64,000 nt of DNA, taken from the NCBI RefSeq assembly GCF_003050925.1, contig NZ_QAOV01000020.1, positions 1-64,000 on the forward strand, read 5' to 3'. The translations under genes and the position numbers were made by a program. Under the pieces are notes generated by a model. That model did not search any database. It was given only the letters and a program-made list of their open reading frames with translations, and was not told the origin of the DNA. Shown piece after piece: positions 42,811-50,256 of this stretch. Source of the DNA: Pseudomonas sp. GV085. Its GTDB lineage: Bacteria > Pseudomonadota > Gammaproteobacteria > Pseudomonadales > Pseudomonadaceae. Position 1 is the stretch's first letter. Every line of letters begins with the position of its first letter.

Positions 42811-43785
42811 TCAAAAACCAGCATTGCCCCCACGCCCAAACCGCTCCCGATACACCGACGGCGGCACGCCAACCACCGTTCGAAAGGCCACCCGGAAGCT
42901 TTCCACCGAGCGATAACCACAACGTTCGGCTATCAGCTCGGTGTTCTGGTCGCTGCTTTCCAGCAGTTCGCGGGCGCGGCCCAGGCGTTCGTGCTGCAAC
43001 CAGGTTTTTGGTGACTGGCCACTGGCTTCAGTGAAGCGGCGCAGGAACGTGCGTTCGCTCATGGCAGCTTCGCTGGCCAGGTCGCGCACCTCCAGCGGCT
43101 CGTGCAAACGCTCGCGTGCCCACTGCATGACACGGGAAAGATCGCTGCGCGGTGTCGGGCTGACCGGTGTCGGAATGAATTGCGCCTGGCCACCACTGCG
43201 TTGCGGGGACATGACCAGGCGTCGGGCCACGGAGTTGGCCACCTGCGTACCGAAATCCCGTGCCACCAGATGCAGGCAGGCATCGATGCCTGCCGCGCTG
43301 CCAGCGGAAGTGATCAATTGGCCTGAATCGACATACAGCACGCCCGGGTCCACCAGGATGCCGGGAAACCGCTCGGCCAGTTCCGAGGTATAGCGCCAGT
43401 GCGTGGTCGCGCCGCGCCCGTCGAGCAAGCCGGTGGCGGCGAGGACGAAAACACCGGAGCAGATCGACAGCAACCGCGCCCCCCGCGCATGGGCCTGGCG
43501 CAGGGCGGCGATCAGCGGCGCGGGTACTGCGGCGCTGCGGTCGCGCCAGCCGGGGATGATGATGGTCCGCGCGTCGGCGAGCATTTCCATGCCGCCATCG
43601 GCCAGGACCTGGATGCCACCCATGGCACGCATCGGGCCATGATCGATGGCGACGATACGATGCTCGTACCACGGGAAATCGAATTCCGGGCGTGGCAGGC
43701 CGAAGATCTCCACGGCAATGCCGAACTCGAACGTGCAGAGGCCGTCGTAGGCCAGAATCGCAACCATTCCTGGGCTGAGGTGCAT
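42811..43785 (-). CDS. ftrA: FtrA/GlxA-family transcriptional regulator
   Basis: A 324-residue regulator with an N-terminal DJ-1/PfpI domain (about 5-190; MVAILAYDGLCTFEFGIAVEIFG, Cys in LLSICSGVFVLAATGLLDG) and a C-terminal AraC domain (MSERTFLRRFTEASGQSPKTWL, then ERCGYRSVESFRVAFRTVVG). The first part is strikingly FtrA-like. The start is ATG 43785 or, with an adjacent AGGA, ATG 43767. It diverges from a rhodanese gene, a pairing I recall for FtrA in other bacteria, so it probably controls that gene in response to a sulfur or electrophile signal. Confidence 0.9.
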   Translation of the reverse strand: MHLSPGMVAILAYDGLCTFEFGIAVEIFGLPRPEFDFPWYEHRIVAIDHGPMRAMGGIQVLADGGMEMLADARTIIIPGWRDRSAAVPAPLIAALRQAHARGARLLSICSGVFVLAATGLLDGRGATTHWRYTSELAERFPGILVDPGVLYVDSGQLITSAGSAAGIDACLHLVARDFGTQVANSVARRLVMSPQRSGGQAQFIPTPVSPTPRSDLSRVMQWARERLHEPLEVRDLASEAAMSERTFLRRFTEASGQSPKTWLQHERLGRARELLESSDQNTELIAERCGYRSVESFRVAFRTVVGVPPSVYRERFGRGGNAGF

Positions 43786-43886
43786 TTGGCGGAAAGTTCC
43801 CGGTGAGTGTCTTGTGCGCCACTGTAGCGGCAAGTGGCTGGCGGATAAAGTCCTCCTACACCCACCGATTCCTTGGAGTACACAAC

Positions 43887-44321
43887 ATGACCAGTCTGGT
43901 ACGCGAAATTCCCGCCGCCCCATCGGCCATCGCCCTGATGCATTTCAGCAACCGTCTGACGTTCGAAACCGATTGTTCCGACGTCCACGGCAGCCAGCTG
44001 GCTGGCGAAGTCGATTTCGTTCTGGTGGATGTTCGTGGCCCGCTGGCGTTCGAACGCGGGCATGTGTCGGGAGCGATCAACATTCCCAGGCGCTTGCTGA
44101 CCGCCGAAGGTTTGGCCGGGTATCCGAAAAACAGCCTGTTTGTGGTCTATTGCGCGGGGCCTCATTGCAATGGCGCCAACAAGGCTGCAGTGAAACTGGC
44201 GGCCCTGGGTTATCCGGTCAAGGAGATGATCGGCGGCGTGACCGGGTGGCTGGATGAAGGGTTTGAATTGAGTGTCGGGGTACAGCGGCAAGCCAGCAGC
44301 GTGGTCGGTTGCGAGTGTTGA
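43887..44321 (+). CDS. Rhodanese-like sulfurtransferase
   Basis: A 144-residue single-domain rhodanese. FVLVDVRGPLAFERGHVSGAINIP is the CDC25/rhodanese motif, and the active-site loop reads VYCAGPHCNGANKAAVKLAALG with the catalytic Cys near 90 (CAGPHC). GGVTGWLDEGFEL closes the domain. TTGGAG precedes ATG 43887. It diverges from ftrA. It likely transfers sulfane sulfur to an unknown acceptor; a sulfide or thiosulfate link is family-based inference. Confidence 0.92.
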   Translation: MTSLVREIPAAPSAIALMHFSNRLTFETDCSDVHGSQLAGEVDFVLVDVRGPLAFERGHVSGAINIPRRLLTAEGLAGYPKNSLFVVYCAGPHCNGANKAAVKLAALGYPVKEMIGGVTGWLDEGFELSVGVQRQASSVVGCEC

Positions 44322-44330
44322 TGTAACCGT

Positions 44331-44405
44331 AAAAGATCGCAGGCTGCGCCAGCTCCTACATTGGATTGCGGTGCCTGTAGGAGCTGGCGCAGCCTGCGAT
44401 CTTTT
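44331..44405 (+). repeat. REP-like palindrome, GATCTTTTG class, perfect
   Basis: A perfect 30-base-pair inverted repeat with a 15-base loop; arms begin AAAAGATCGCAGGCTGCGCC and end GCAGCCTGCGATCTTTT. It lies between the convergent rhodanese and amidotransferase genes, and with the following TTTTTTATT it should also act as a terminator for the plus strand. Confidence 0.9.
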
Positions 44406-44413
44406 GATCTTTT

Positions 44414-45052
44414 TTATTGATTTGCGGCCGCCCACCACTCATCCAGTGTCGCTTCCAACCACGCGGCCACCGCTGCATAAGCCTCGGTCTCCTGCTCCCC
44501 CCGTGGCAACGGCGACTCATCGCCAAAATGCGCATTGAGCAAGGCCACCGATTCGGCATTCCACTCCGGATGAAACTGCAACCCCAGCCGCGTCGGCCCG
44601 GCGCGGTACATCTGCTGTGCGCATAACGCGCTGCTGGCCAGCAGTTGCGCGGCAGGCGGCAGGTCGATGGCGTCTTCGTGCCACTCCAGCGCCTTCAGCG
44701 TTTGCCCATCGATAAAGGTCACGCGGGTCCATCCGGTTTCGGTCTGGTCCATCCGCCGTACATTCCCTCCGAGACTCAGCGCCAGCAACTGTGCCCCCAG
44801 GCAAATCGCGAATACGGCCCCACCCAGTACCAGAGTGCCTGCGAGCCATTGCCGTTCGGCTTCCAGCCAGGCCGGACCGGCATTGGATTCGTAAGGCCCA
44901 CCCAACAGGATCACGGGATCGGCGCTGACGGGCGGCAATTGGCCCAGGTCGGCGCGAAACACCTTCAGCGCCAGCCCTCGGGATTCGGCCCAGATGGCGA
45001 TGGCACCCGGACCTTCGGCGGGGTGGTGCTGGATCAGGTTCAACGTGGGCAT
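44414..45052 (-). CDS. Class I glutamine amidotransferase
   Basis: A 212-residue amidotransferase-fold protein. The nucleophile elbow is FAICLGAQLLALSLGG (Cys near 92) and the His/Glu pair is in RLGLQFHPEWNAESV. VILLGGPYESNA is the oxyanion region. Such stand-alone proteins are often annotated GMP synthase-like and may hydrolyse gamma-glutamyl compounds. The ATG at 45052 begins the fold; a longer frame upstream adds ten residues without support. It diverges from the aotJ-like gene. Confidence 0.9.
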   Translation of the reverse strand: MPTLNLIQHHPAEGPGAIAIWAESRGLALKVFRADLGQLPPVSADPVILLGGPYESNAGPAWLEAERQWLAGTLVLGGAVFAICLGAQLLALSLGGNVRRMDQTETGWTRVTFIDGQTLKALEWHEDAIDLPPAAQLLASSALCAQQMYRAGPTRLGLQFHPEWNAESVALLNAHFGDESPLPRGEQETEAYAAVAAWLEATLDEWWAAANQ

Positions 45053-45382
45053 TACGCTAGTCTCGATGGGACGCAAGGGCACTCAATGTGCCGTAAAACA
45101 TCCAGCATCGCCAGTCGTCTCATTCCGTCGGATGCAGCCGCAAACGCTGCAGGTTTGTGCTGAAAACGCGACTTGTCCGACAGACTTTGCCCCGTGATGG
45201 CGCGTGCATCTCAATACCTCCATCCTGCCGCCACTTTTCTATAAATATTTGTCGCCTCGGCGTAATTTGCCCTCCGGTAGCCACTCTAGACTGCCGGCCA
45301 CTTCGGTTCCCGCTCACAAAGCGATAACCGAACGCTGCCAATCGAAGCTGCCAATAAAAGCCTCCGCGCACAGGAGTTATAA
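45053..45382. other. Promoter region upstream of the aotJ-like gene
   Basis: The stretch has no gene. It contains a match to the Pseudomonas ArgR half-site at 45250-45265 and a repeated CGAACGCTGCCAATCGAAGC-like segment near 45330-45355. AT content rises just before 45250. The aotJ-like gene starts at 45383 with CAGGAG upstream. Confidence 0.6.
45250..45265 (+). promoter_or_regulatory. Predicted ArgR half-site
   Basis: TGTCGC, eight bases, then AA: TGTCGC-CTCGGCGT-AA. This fits the half-site TGTCGCN8AA described for P. aeruginosa ArgR, which regulates aot and aru genes. A weaker TGCCGC lies 24 bases upstream. It sits about 120 bases before the aotJ-like start. Confidence 0.5.
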
Positions 45383-46162
45383 ATGAAGAAGCTAGTGATG
45401 TTCGGTGCCCTGGCACTGTCGATGTTGTCCCTGACCGCCGTGGCTGATGACGCCAAGCCGATCCGCATCGGCATCGAAGCCGGCTACCCGCCATTCTCGA
45501 TGAAAACCCCTGACGGCAAACTCACCGGTTTCGACGTGGACATCGGCGACGCCCTGTGCGAGCAGATGAAGGTCAAGTGCACCTGGGTCGAGCAAGAGTT
45601 CGACGGCCTGATCCCTGCACTGAAGGTCAAGAAAATCGACGCCATCTTGTCGTCCATGACCATCACTGACGATCGCAAGAAGAACGTCGATTTCACCATC
45701 AAGTACTACCACACCCCGGCGCGCTTCGTGATGAAGGAAGGCAGCGACGTCAAGGACCCGCTGACCGAACTCAAGGGCAAGAAAGTCGGTGTGCTGCGTG
45801 CCAGTACCCACGACCGCTTCGCCACTGAAGTATTGCAACCGGCGGGAATTGTCCTGGTGCGTTACGGCTCCCAGCAGGAAGCCAACCTGGACATGGTCTC
45901 CGGCCGCATTGACGCGTTGCTGGCCGATTCGGTCAACCTGGACGACGGTTTCCTGAAAACCGACGCCGGTAAAGGTTTTGCCTTCGTCGGCCCTGAGTAC
46001 AACGATCCGGAATACTTCGGTGGCGGCGCCGGCATTGCCGTGCGCAAGGGTGATACCGCCCTGGCCGAGAAATTCAACACAGCGATCACCGACATCCGCG
46101 CCAACGGCAAGTACAAGCAAGTGCAGGACAAGTACTTCAAGTTTGACGTTTATGGCGAGTAA
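45383..46162 (+). CDS. aotJ: Arginine/ornithine-type ABC substrate-binding protein (AotJ-like)
   Basis: A 259-residue periplasmic binding protein. The signal peptide covers about 1-21 (SLTAVADDA). The mature protein starts KPIRIGIEAGYPPFSMKTPDG and contains DALCEQMKVKCTWVEQEFDGLIPALKVKKIDAILSSM, very close to AotJ of P. aeruginosa. The permease genes aotQ and aotM and the ATPase aotP that normally follow are absent; an AotO-like gene follows instead. It may therefore be a paralogue sharing another transporter. A terminator-like hairpin follows at 46181. Confidence 0.9.
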   Translation: MKKLVMFGALALSMLSLTAVADDAKPIRIGIEAGYPPFSMKTPDGKLTGFDVDIGDALCEQMKVKCTWVEQEFDGLIPALKVKKIDAILSSMTITDDRKKNVDFTIKYYHTPARFVMKEGSDVKDPLTELKGKKVGVLRASTHDRFATEVLQPAGIVLVRYGSQQEANLDMVSGRIDALLADSVNLDDGFLKTDAGKGFAFVGPEYNDPEYFGGGAGIAVRKGDTALAEKFNTAITDIRANGKYKQVQDKYFKFDVYGE

Positions 46163-46180
46163 GCGAGCGGGTTGAAAAAG

Positions 46181-46212
46181 TGGCAACCGTTGGCGCGGTT
46201 GCCATTTTTTTT
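46181..46212 (+). terminator. Intrinsic terminator after the aotJ-like gene
   Basis: TGGCAACC (46181-46188) pairs with GGTTGCCA (46197-46204) and is followed by TTTTTTTT. It lies 18 bases after the stop codon. It should end or attenuate transcription before the next gene. Confidence 0.85.
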
Positions 46213-46249
46213 GTGTTCCTGATTTATCCTGCCTGACACATATCCCAAC

Positions 46250-46351
46250 TGTAGGAGCGAGCTTGCTCGCGATGGACGTTAACGATGACGCGTTGTCATT
46301 GGATAAACGCGGCGCCGGTGAGCCCATCGCGAGCAAGCTCGCTCCTACAGG
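46250..46351 (+). repeat. REPIN between the aotJ- and aotO-like genes
   Basis: CTGTAGGAGCGAGCTTGCTCG left, CGAGCAAGCTCGCTCCTACAG right. Spacer GACGTTAACGATGACGCG...GAGCCC is of the GTTAACG lineage. Its right tip can pair with the ribosome-binding site of the gene at 46369 (see the next entry). Confidence 0.92.
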
Positions 46352-46362
46352 TTCTGTAGGAG
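46342..46362 (+). promoter_or_regulatory. Hairpin occluding the ribosome-binding site of the AotO-like gene
   Basis: The REPIN tip CTCCTACAG (46342-46350), a 3-base loop GTT, and CTGTAGGAG (46354-46362) make a perfect 9-base-pair stem. The second arm contains the AGGAG ribosome-binding site, six bases before ATG 46369. Pairing would hide it, unless the REPIN arms pair with each other instead. Confidence 0.65.
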
Positions 46363-46368
46363 TTTCCC

Positions 46369-47481
46369 ATGCAACGCATCGACCACAAGCTTCCCTGGAG
46401 CCACCTGGGCACCGAGCGCACCCTCAGCGTGTTTCGTTATGGCGCGGGCACGCGCAAGGTGTACATCCAGGCCAGCCTGCACGCCGACGAATTGCCGGGC
46501 ATGCGCACGGCCTGGGAGTTGAAGAAGCGCCTGACCGAGCTTGAGCAACAGGGACAATTGAACGGTATGATCGAACTGGTGCCAGTGGCCAATCCCATCG
46601 GCCTCGATCAGCACCTGCAAGGCAGCCACATGGGGCGTTTCGAGCTCGGCAGCGGCAAGAACTTCAACCGCTCGTTCGTCGAACTCAGTGCGCCGGTGGC
46701 CGGGTTGATCGGTGATCGCCTCGGCAGCGATGCCCAGGCCAACATCGCGCTGATTCGCCAGGCCATGGGCCAGGTCCTCGACGACTTGCCGGCAGCGACA
46801 TCGCAGCTGGAAGCGATGCACCGTCTGTTGCTGCGCCATGCCTGCGACGCCGACATCACCCTCGACCTGCATTGCGACTTCGATGCGGCGATCCACCTCT
46901 ACGCGTTGCCGCAGCACTGGCCACAATGGCAATCCCTGGCGGCGCGTTTGAAGGCCAGCGTGGCGCTGTTGTGTGAAGACTCCGGCGGCAGTTCGTTCGA
47001 TGAGTCCTGTTCTTCGCCATGGTTGCGCCTGGCCAGGGCGTTCCCGGCGGCGGCGATTCCGCCGGCCAACCTGGCGACCACGCTGGAGCTGGGCAGCATG
47101 GGCGACACCCGTGTCGACCAGGCCCAGGCCAATTGTGAGGCCATTCTCGGGTTTCTCGCCGAGCAGGGTTTCATCTCCGGCACCTGGCCGGCGGCACCGG
47201 CCGAATGCTGTGAAGGCATGCCATTCGAAGGCACCCAATACCTGTTCGCACCGCATCACGGCGTAGTCAGCTTCCTGCGTGAGGCCGGGGAGTGGGTGGA
47301 AAAGGGCGATGCGCTGTTCGAGGTGGTCGACCCGTTGAGCGACAAGGTCACCACCGTGCAGGCCGGCACCAGCGGCGTGCTGTTTGCCATCGACCGTGGG
47401 CGTTATACCCAGCCGGGGACCTGGCAGGCGAAAGTGGCGGGGCGCGAGCCGATTCGGGTGGGGAAGTTGATCAACGACTGA
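46369..47481 (+). CDS. Succinylglutamate desuccinylase/aspartoacylase-family protein (AotO-like)
   Basis: A 370-residue M14-type zinc hydrolase. The zinc motif is in QASLHADELPGM (His38, Glu41), with the third ligand in LDLHCDFDAA (His168). The catalytic Glu is likely in TLELGSMGD. The C-terminal part (about 290-370) resembles a lipoyl-like beta domain, as in AspA/AstE-family relatives. In P. aeruginosa the aot operon encodes a similar AotO. ATG 46369 follows TAGGAG. Whether the gene is expressed with the aotJ-like gene is unclear because a terminator and a REPIN lie between. Confidence 0.88.
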   Translation: MQRIDHKLPWSHLGTERTLSVFRYGAGTRKVYIQASLHADELPGMRTAWELKKRLTELEQQGQLNGMIELVPVANPIGLDQHLQGSHMGRFELGSGKNFNRSFVELSAPVAGLIGDRLGSDAQANIALIRQAMGQVLDDLPAATSQLEAMHRLLLRHACDADITLDLHCDFDAAIHLYALPQHWPQWQSLAARLKASVALLCEDSGGSSFDESCSSPWLRLARAFPAAAIPPANLATTLELGSMGDTRVDQAQANCEAILGFLAEQGFISGTWPAAPAECCEGMPFEGTQYLFAPHHGVVSFLREAGEWVEKGDALFEVVDPLSDKVTTVQAGTSGVLFAIDRGRYTQPGTWQAKVAGREPIRVGKLIND

Positions 47482-47509
47482 GCCAGGTACTTCGCTGTCT
47501 GTCCTGGCC

Positions 47510-47580
47510 TCATCGCGAGCAGGCTCGCTCCTACAGTGGAATGCATTTCATCTGTAGGAGCGAGCCTGCTCGCGATGACG
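47510..47580 (+). repeat. REP pair, tail-to-tail
   Basis: CGCGAGCAGGCTCGCTCCTACA is followed after about 16 bases by TGTAGGAGCGAGCCTGCTCGCG, the inverted order also seen at 42721. It lies 30 bases after the AotO-like stop codon. Confidence 0.88.
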
Positions 47581-47663
47581 GCATCAGCCACACCCGAGAT
47601 GTCTCTGCCTACTGACCAGTGTTAGGCTCTTCCCCGAATCCTGCATTCCGTGAAGGAAGACCC

Positions 47664-48380
47664 ATGTTGAAGATTCTCGCGCTGCTTACGCTCCTGGCAT
47701 CCACTGTCGTCCACGCCCAAACCCCGCTGCAAACCGACTTGCCGCTCAAATACCTGGAACAGGCCAACGCCGATTCGAACCATCAACCTCTGGTGATTTT
47801 CCTCCACGGTTACGGCAGTAACGAGCAGGACCTGTTCGATATCAAGGATAATTTGCCCGAGTCCTACACCTACCTGTCGGTACGAGCGCCGATAGTGATG
47901 CAGGAGGGCAGTTACCAGTGGTTCCGCAAGAAGGGTGAAGGGGCCTACAACGGCGAGACCGATGATCTGAAGTCCAGCGGCCAGGTACTGCTGGATTTTG
48001 TCGCACAGGCCACGAAGAAATATCACACCGAACCCGAGAAGGTGTACCTGGTGGGATTCAGCCAGGGTGCGATCATGTCCTACGAAGTGGGCCTGCGGCA
48101 TCCCGAGGCGCTCGGCGGGATCGCTGCATTGAGCGGACGGATTCTGCCAGTGCTCAAGTCCGAGCTTGTACCGGATGAAAAACGCCAGTCGCTGGCCATT
48201 TTCATCGGTCATGGCGAACAGGACAAACGCCTCCCCTACAGCGATGGCACCGAAGCCAACAGCCTGTTGCAGAGCGTGTCACTCGAACCCGAGTTCCACG
48301 GCTACCCCGGTGTCGGTCACAACATCAGCGCCGACGAGATCCAGGATTTGAGCGCCTGGTTGCAGCGTCTCAACCCCTGA
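47664..48380 (+). CDS. Exported carboxylesterase (phospholipase/carboxylesterase family)
   Basis: A 238-residue alpha/beta hydrolase with a signal peptide (about 1-19, TVVHA-QT). LVIFLHGYGSNEQDLFDI is the oxyanion region, GFSQGAIMSYEVGLRHPE the nucleophile elbow (Ser near 135), and HGEQDKRLPYSDG and GVGHNIS hold the acid and His. The family hydrolyses short acyl esters and lysophospholipids. AAGGAAG precedes ATG 47664. It is a single gene, convergent with the DcrB-like gene at a distance of 3 bases. Confidence 0.92.
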   Translation: MLKILALLTLLASTVVHAQTPLQTDLPLKYLEQANADSNHQPLVIFLHGYGSNEQDLFDIKDNLPESYTYLSVRAPIVMQEGSYQWFRKKGEGAYNGETDDLKSSGQVLLDFVAQATKKYHTEPEKVYLVGFSQGAIMSYEVGLRHPEALGGIAALSGRILPVLKSELVPDEKRQSLAIFIGHGEQDKRLPYSDGTEANSLLQSVSLEPEFHGYPGVGHNISADEIQDLSAWLQRLNP

Positions 48381-48383
48381 GCC

Positions 48384-48950
48384 TTATTTTCCGCTGACGA
48401 TCTGTTTGATCAGGGTTTCGTGGGCCGCCATGTCGCCGGGACGGGAAATCACCTGGATCACCGCCATGCGGGTACCGGATGCCGCCATCAGCGTGGTGGT
48501 GAGGGTCAGGCCACCGCCCTGAGTGGCAGTGCCGTCAACCTGGCGCAGGCCCAGCCCGGTTGTCCGGGTCAGGGCTTTCTCGCTGAGCTTGTTGTAGTCG
48601 GGCAGGGACTTGTGTTGCGCCGCATCGAAATCGGCCACGGTGCCGTCGAGGAACGCGCCGTCGTTGTCCTTGACGCTGATACCGTTGGGCAGGGTGTTTT
48701 CAGCGGCGATCACCACGGTCTTGGTGGTTTCATTGCTGTACAGGGTGCCGCTCGCACCCTCCGGGCTGGCCGGCAGCGGGTTGGCGATGAAACCCTTGGG
48801 CAGGTTGAAGGTGAACTTGCCGCCGAGCATCGAGACTTTCCGGGCGGGCGCATCGCTGGAAGTGGCCTTGGCGGCCTGCGCATTCAAAGCCCCCAGGCCG
48901 GTAGCGGCTGCCAGCAGCAGGACAAGGGCTTTTTTACTCAACAATGACAT
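48384..48950 (-). CDS. DcrB-like periplasmic protein
   Basis: A 188-residue exported protein. The signal peptide is about 1-26 (GALNAQA-AK). The mature start KVSMLGGKFTFNLPKGF resembles the VNLLDGKLSFSLPADM region of E. coli DcrB, and the C-terminal MAVIQVISRPGDMAAHETLIKQIVSG fits the same PsbP/DcrB-like fold. It lacks the lipoprotein cysteine of DcrB. Function is unknown. GGAG lies six bases before ATG 48950. Confidence 0.72.
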   Translation of the reverse strand: MSLLSKKALVLLLAAATGLGALNAQAAKATSSDAPARKVSMLGGKFTFNLPKGFIANPLPASPEGASGTLYSNETTKTVVIAAENTLPNGISVKDNDGAFLDGTVADFDAAQHKSLPDYNKLSEKALTRTTGLGLRQVDGTATQGGGLTLTTTLMAASGTRMAVIQVISRPGDMAAHETLIKQIVSGK

Positions 48951-49088
48951 CGGGATCTCCAGGGATGGGCGCGCGGTGGGGCGCGATCATCCCATGGAGG
49001 TTGTGATGCGTTCCAGTGTGCTCTACCGAGCGGTCACCTTGGCCGGGCACCCACCTATGCTGAGGACATCCCGATGACCCGATGCAGC

Positions 49089-49883
49089 CTAGCGTTTGAT
49101 GGCAGCGCCTTCAGTGTGTGTCGTCGGACCGGCCGGCCGCGCCAGCAAACGCTTGGTCACGCCCAGCATGGCCACCGACACCGCGATGCCCAGCACAAAA
49201 GCGTTCATTCCCATCGTTGGCAGGGCCAGCGCCAACACCAGGCAGAAGGCGGCGAACGAGTACATGCCGGTGGCGGTGGCGCGCAGCAACGCGGCGGTAA
49301 AGGCCGGCCCACGGGTTTGCTGGGAGAACACCGCCATCACGCTACCCAATACCGGGAACACCGCCAGCAGGCCGCTCCAGCGGTCGCCGACAGTGCTGGC
49401 CAGCAGGGTCACGACCAACGTGAGCAAAGCACCGGCCAGCATGCGCAGCAGGAGTTTGTCGGATTTCGGCGCCGGGCCATTGAGCACCGGTTGCACGGCG
49501 GGGAACAGGTACGGTGCGGCAAGCAGCGCGGTGGCGGCGGCGCACACCGAAAACACCAGGGAGGCCGGGATCAGCGACAGGGCAACCGCCACCAGCGCCC
49601 AGACCGACAGCGAGATCACCAGCGCCAGCGGCCATCCGGCCCGTTGTGCGACCTGGGCGTAGGTCACGCAAAACGCAATCATCGCGAACATGGCCGATAG
49701 CGCAGCGGTGGCCGATTGCGCAGCGAACGCCTGGCCCTGTTCGAGGGCGAGGAACAACAGGATCGGCCCGACCACCACCGGCAACCCCGATAACCAACCG
49801 GCCACGCTCGGCCCCCAGCGTTTGCCAGCCAGGGAAATCAGTAGCAGGAAGCCTGGGATCACCAGCAATTTGAGGATCAACAC
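49089..49883 (-). CDS. Multispanning membrane protein of unknown function
   Basis: A 264-residue inner-membrane protein with about eight hydrophobic helices. LLVIPGFLLLISLAGKRWGPSVAGWLSGLPVVVGPIL is the first pair and FPVLGSVMAVFSQQTRGPAFTAALLRATATGMYSF a later conserved-looking block. I do not recognise a substrate. The start is GTG 49883, eight bases after GGAG; no nearby ATG fits the membrane topology. Upstream at 49954-49973 is a perfect 20-base palindrome that is probably the operator of this gene. Confidence 0.8.
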   Translation of the reverse strand: MLILKLLVIPGFLLLISLAGKRWGPSVAGWLSGLPVVVGPILLFLALEQGQAFAAQSATAALSAMFAMIAFCVTYAQVAQRAGWPLALVISLSVWALVAVALSLIPASLVFSVCAAATALLAAPYLFPAVQPVLNGPAPKSDKLLLRMLAGALLTLVVTLLASTVGDRWSGLLAVFPVLGSVMAVFSQQTRGPAFTAALLRATATGMYSFAAFCLVLALALPTMGMNAFVLGIAVSVAMLGVTKRLLARPAGPTTHTEGAAIKR

Positions 49884-49953
49884 GCGCACGTCTCCGACCT
49901 GTATGAGGTGGCAACGGTAACATTGCATCGGGTAGATTGCCTTATGTGTGTTC

Positions 49954-49973
49954 GATTTTTGTATACAAAAATC
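49954..49973. promoter_or_regulatory. Perfect 20-base palindrome, candidate GntR-type operator
   Basis: GATTTTTGTATACAAAAATC is fully self-complementary. A TTGTATACAA centre is the form recognised by several GntR/FCD-family regulators. It lies about 70 bases upstream of the membrane-protein start at 49883, in promoter position. The cognate regulator is not adjacent. Confidence 0.6.
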
Positions 49974-50161
49974 AAGCCCTTGGACATTTTGCGAAAGGTC
50001 TTTTGCGCATACGTTTTTTGGGCATCCTGCGATAGGGCCAATCAGCCATGGTTGATTCTGTAGTTTTTGGGGTGACAGATAGGGCTTCATCGCCGGAGTT
50101 TGCTCCGGGTGGCGTTCCGACGATGAACGATGACTCGGTCCACCTGAAAAAACGCGGGCAA

Positions 50162-50206
50162 AAAAGAACCCGGTGCGACTTGCATCGCACCGGGTGTTTT
50201 TCCAGA
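50162..50206 (-). terminator. Terminator of the scoA-scoB-atoB operon
   Basis: ACCCGGTGCGA and TCGCACCGGGT form an 11-base-pair stem with a 6-base loop. On the minus strand it is followed by TCTTTTTTG, on the plus strand by GTTTTT, so it can act in both directions. It lies 50 bases after the atoB stop codon. Confidence 0.88.
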
Positions 50207-50256
50207 CGGTCACGGATCTTCGTGGGTCCCCGCGCCATCTGTTGAACGCTGTTGGC

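Larger units (their letters stand above)
49884..50256. other. Intergenic region with palindromic operator, partial REP and terminator
   Basis: It contains a perfect 20-base palindrome (49954-49973), a partial REP (TTTGCTCCGGGTGGCGTTCC at about 50099), and the atoB terminator (50162-50206). No gene is supported, although open frames run through it on both strands. Confidence 0.65.
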
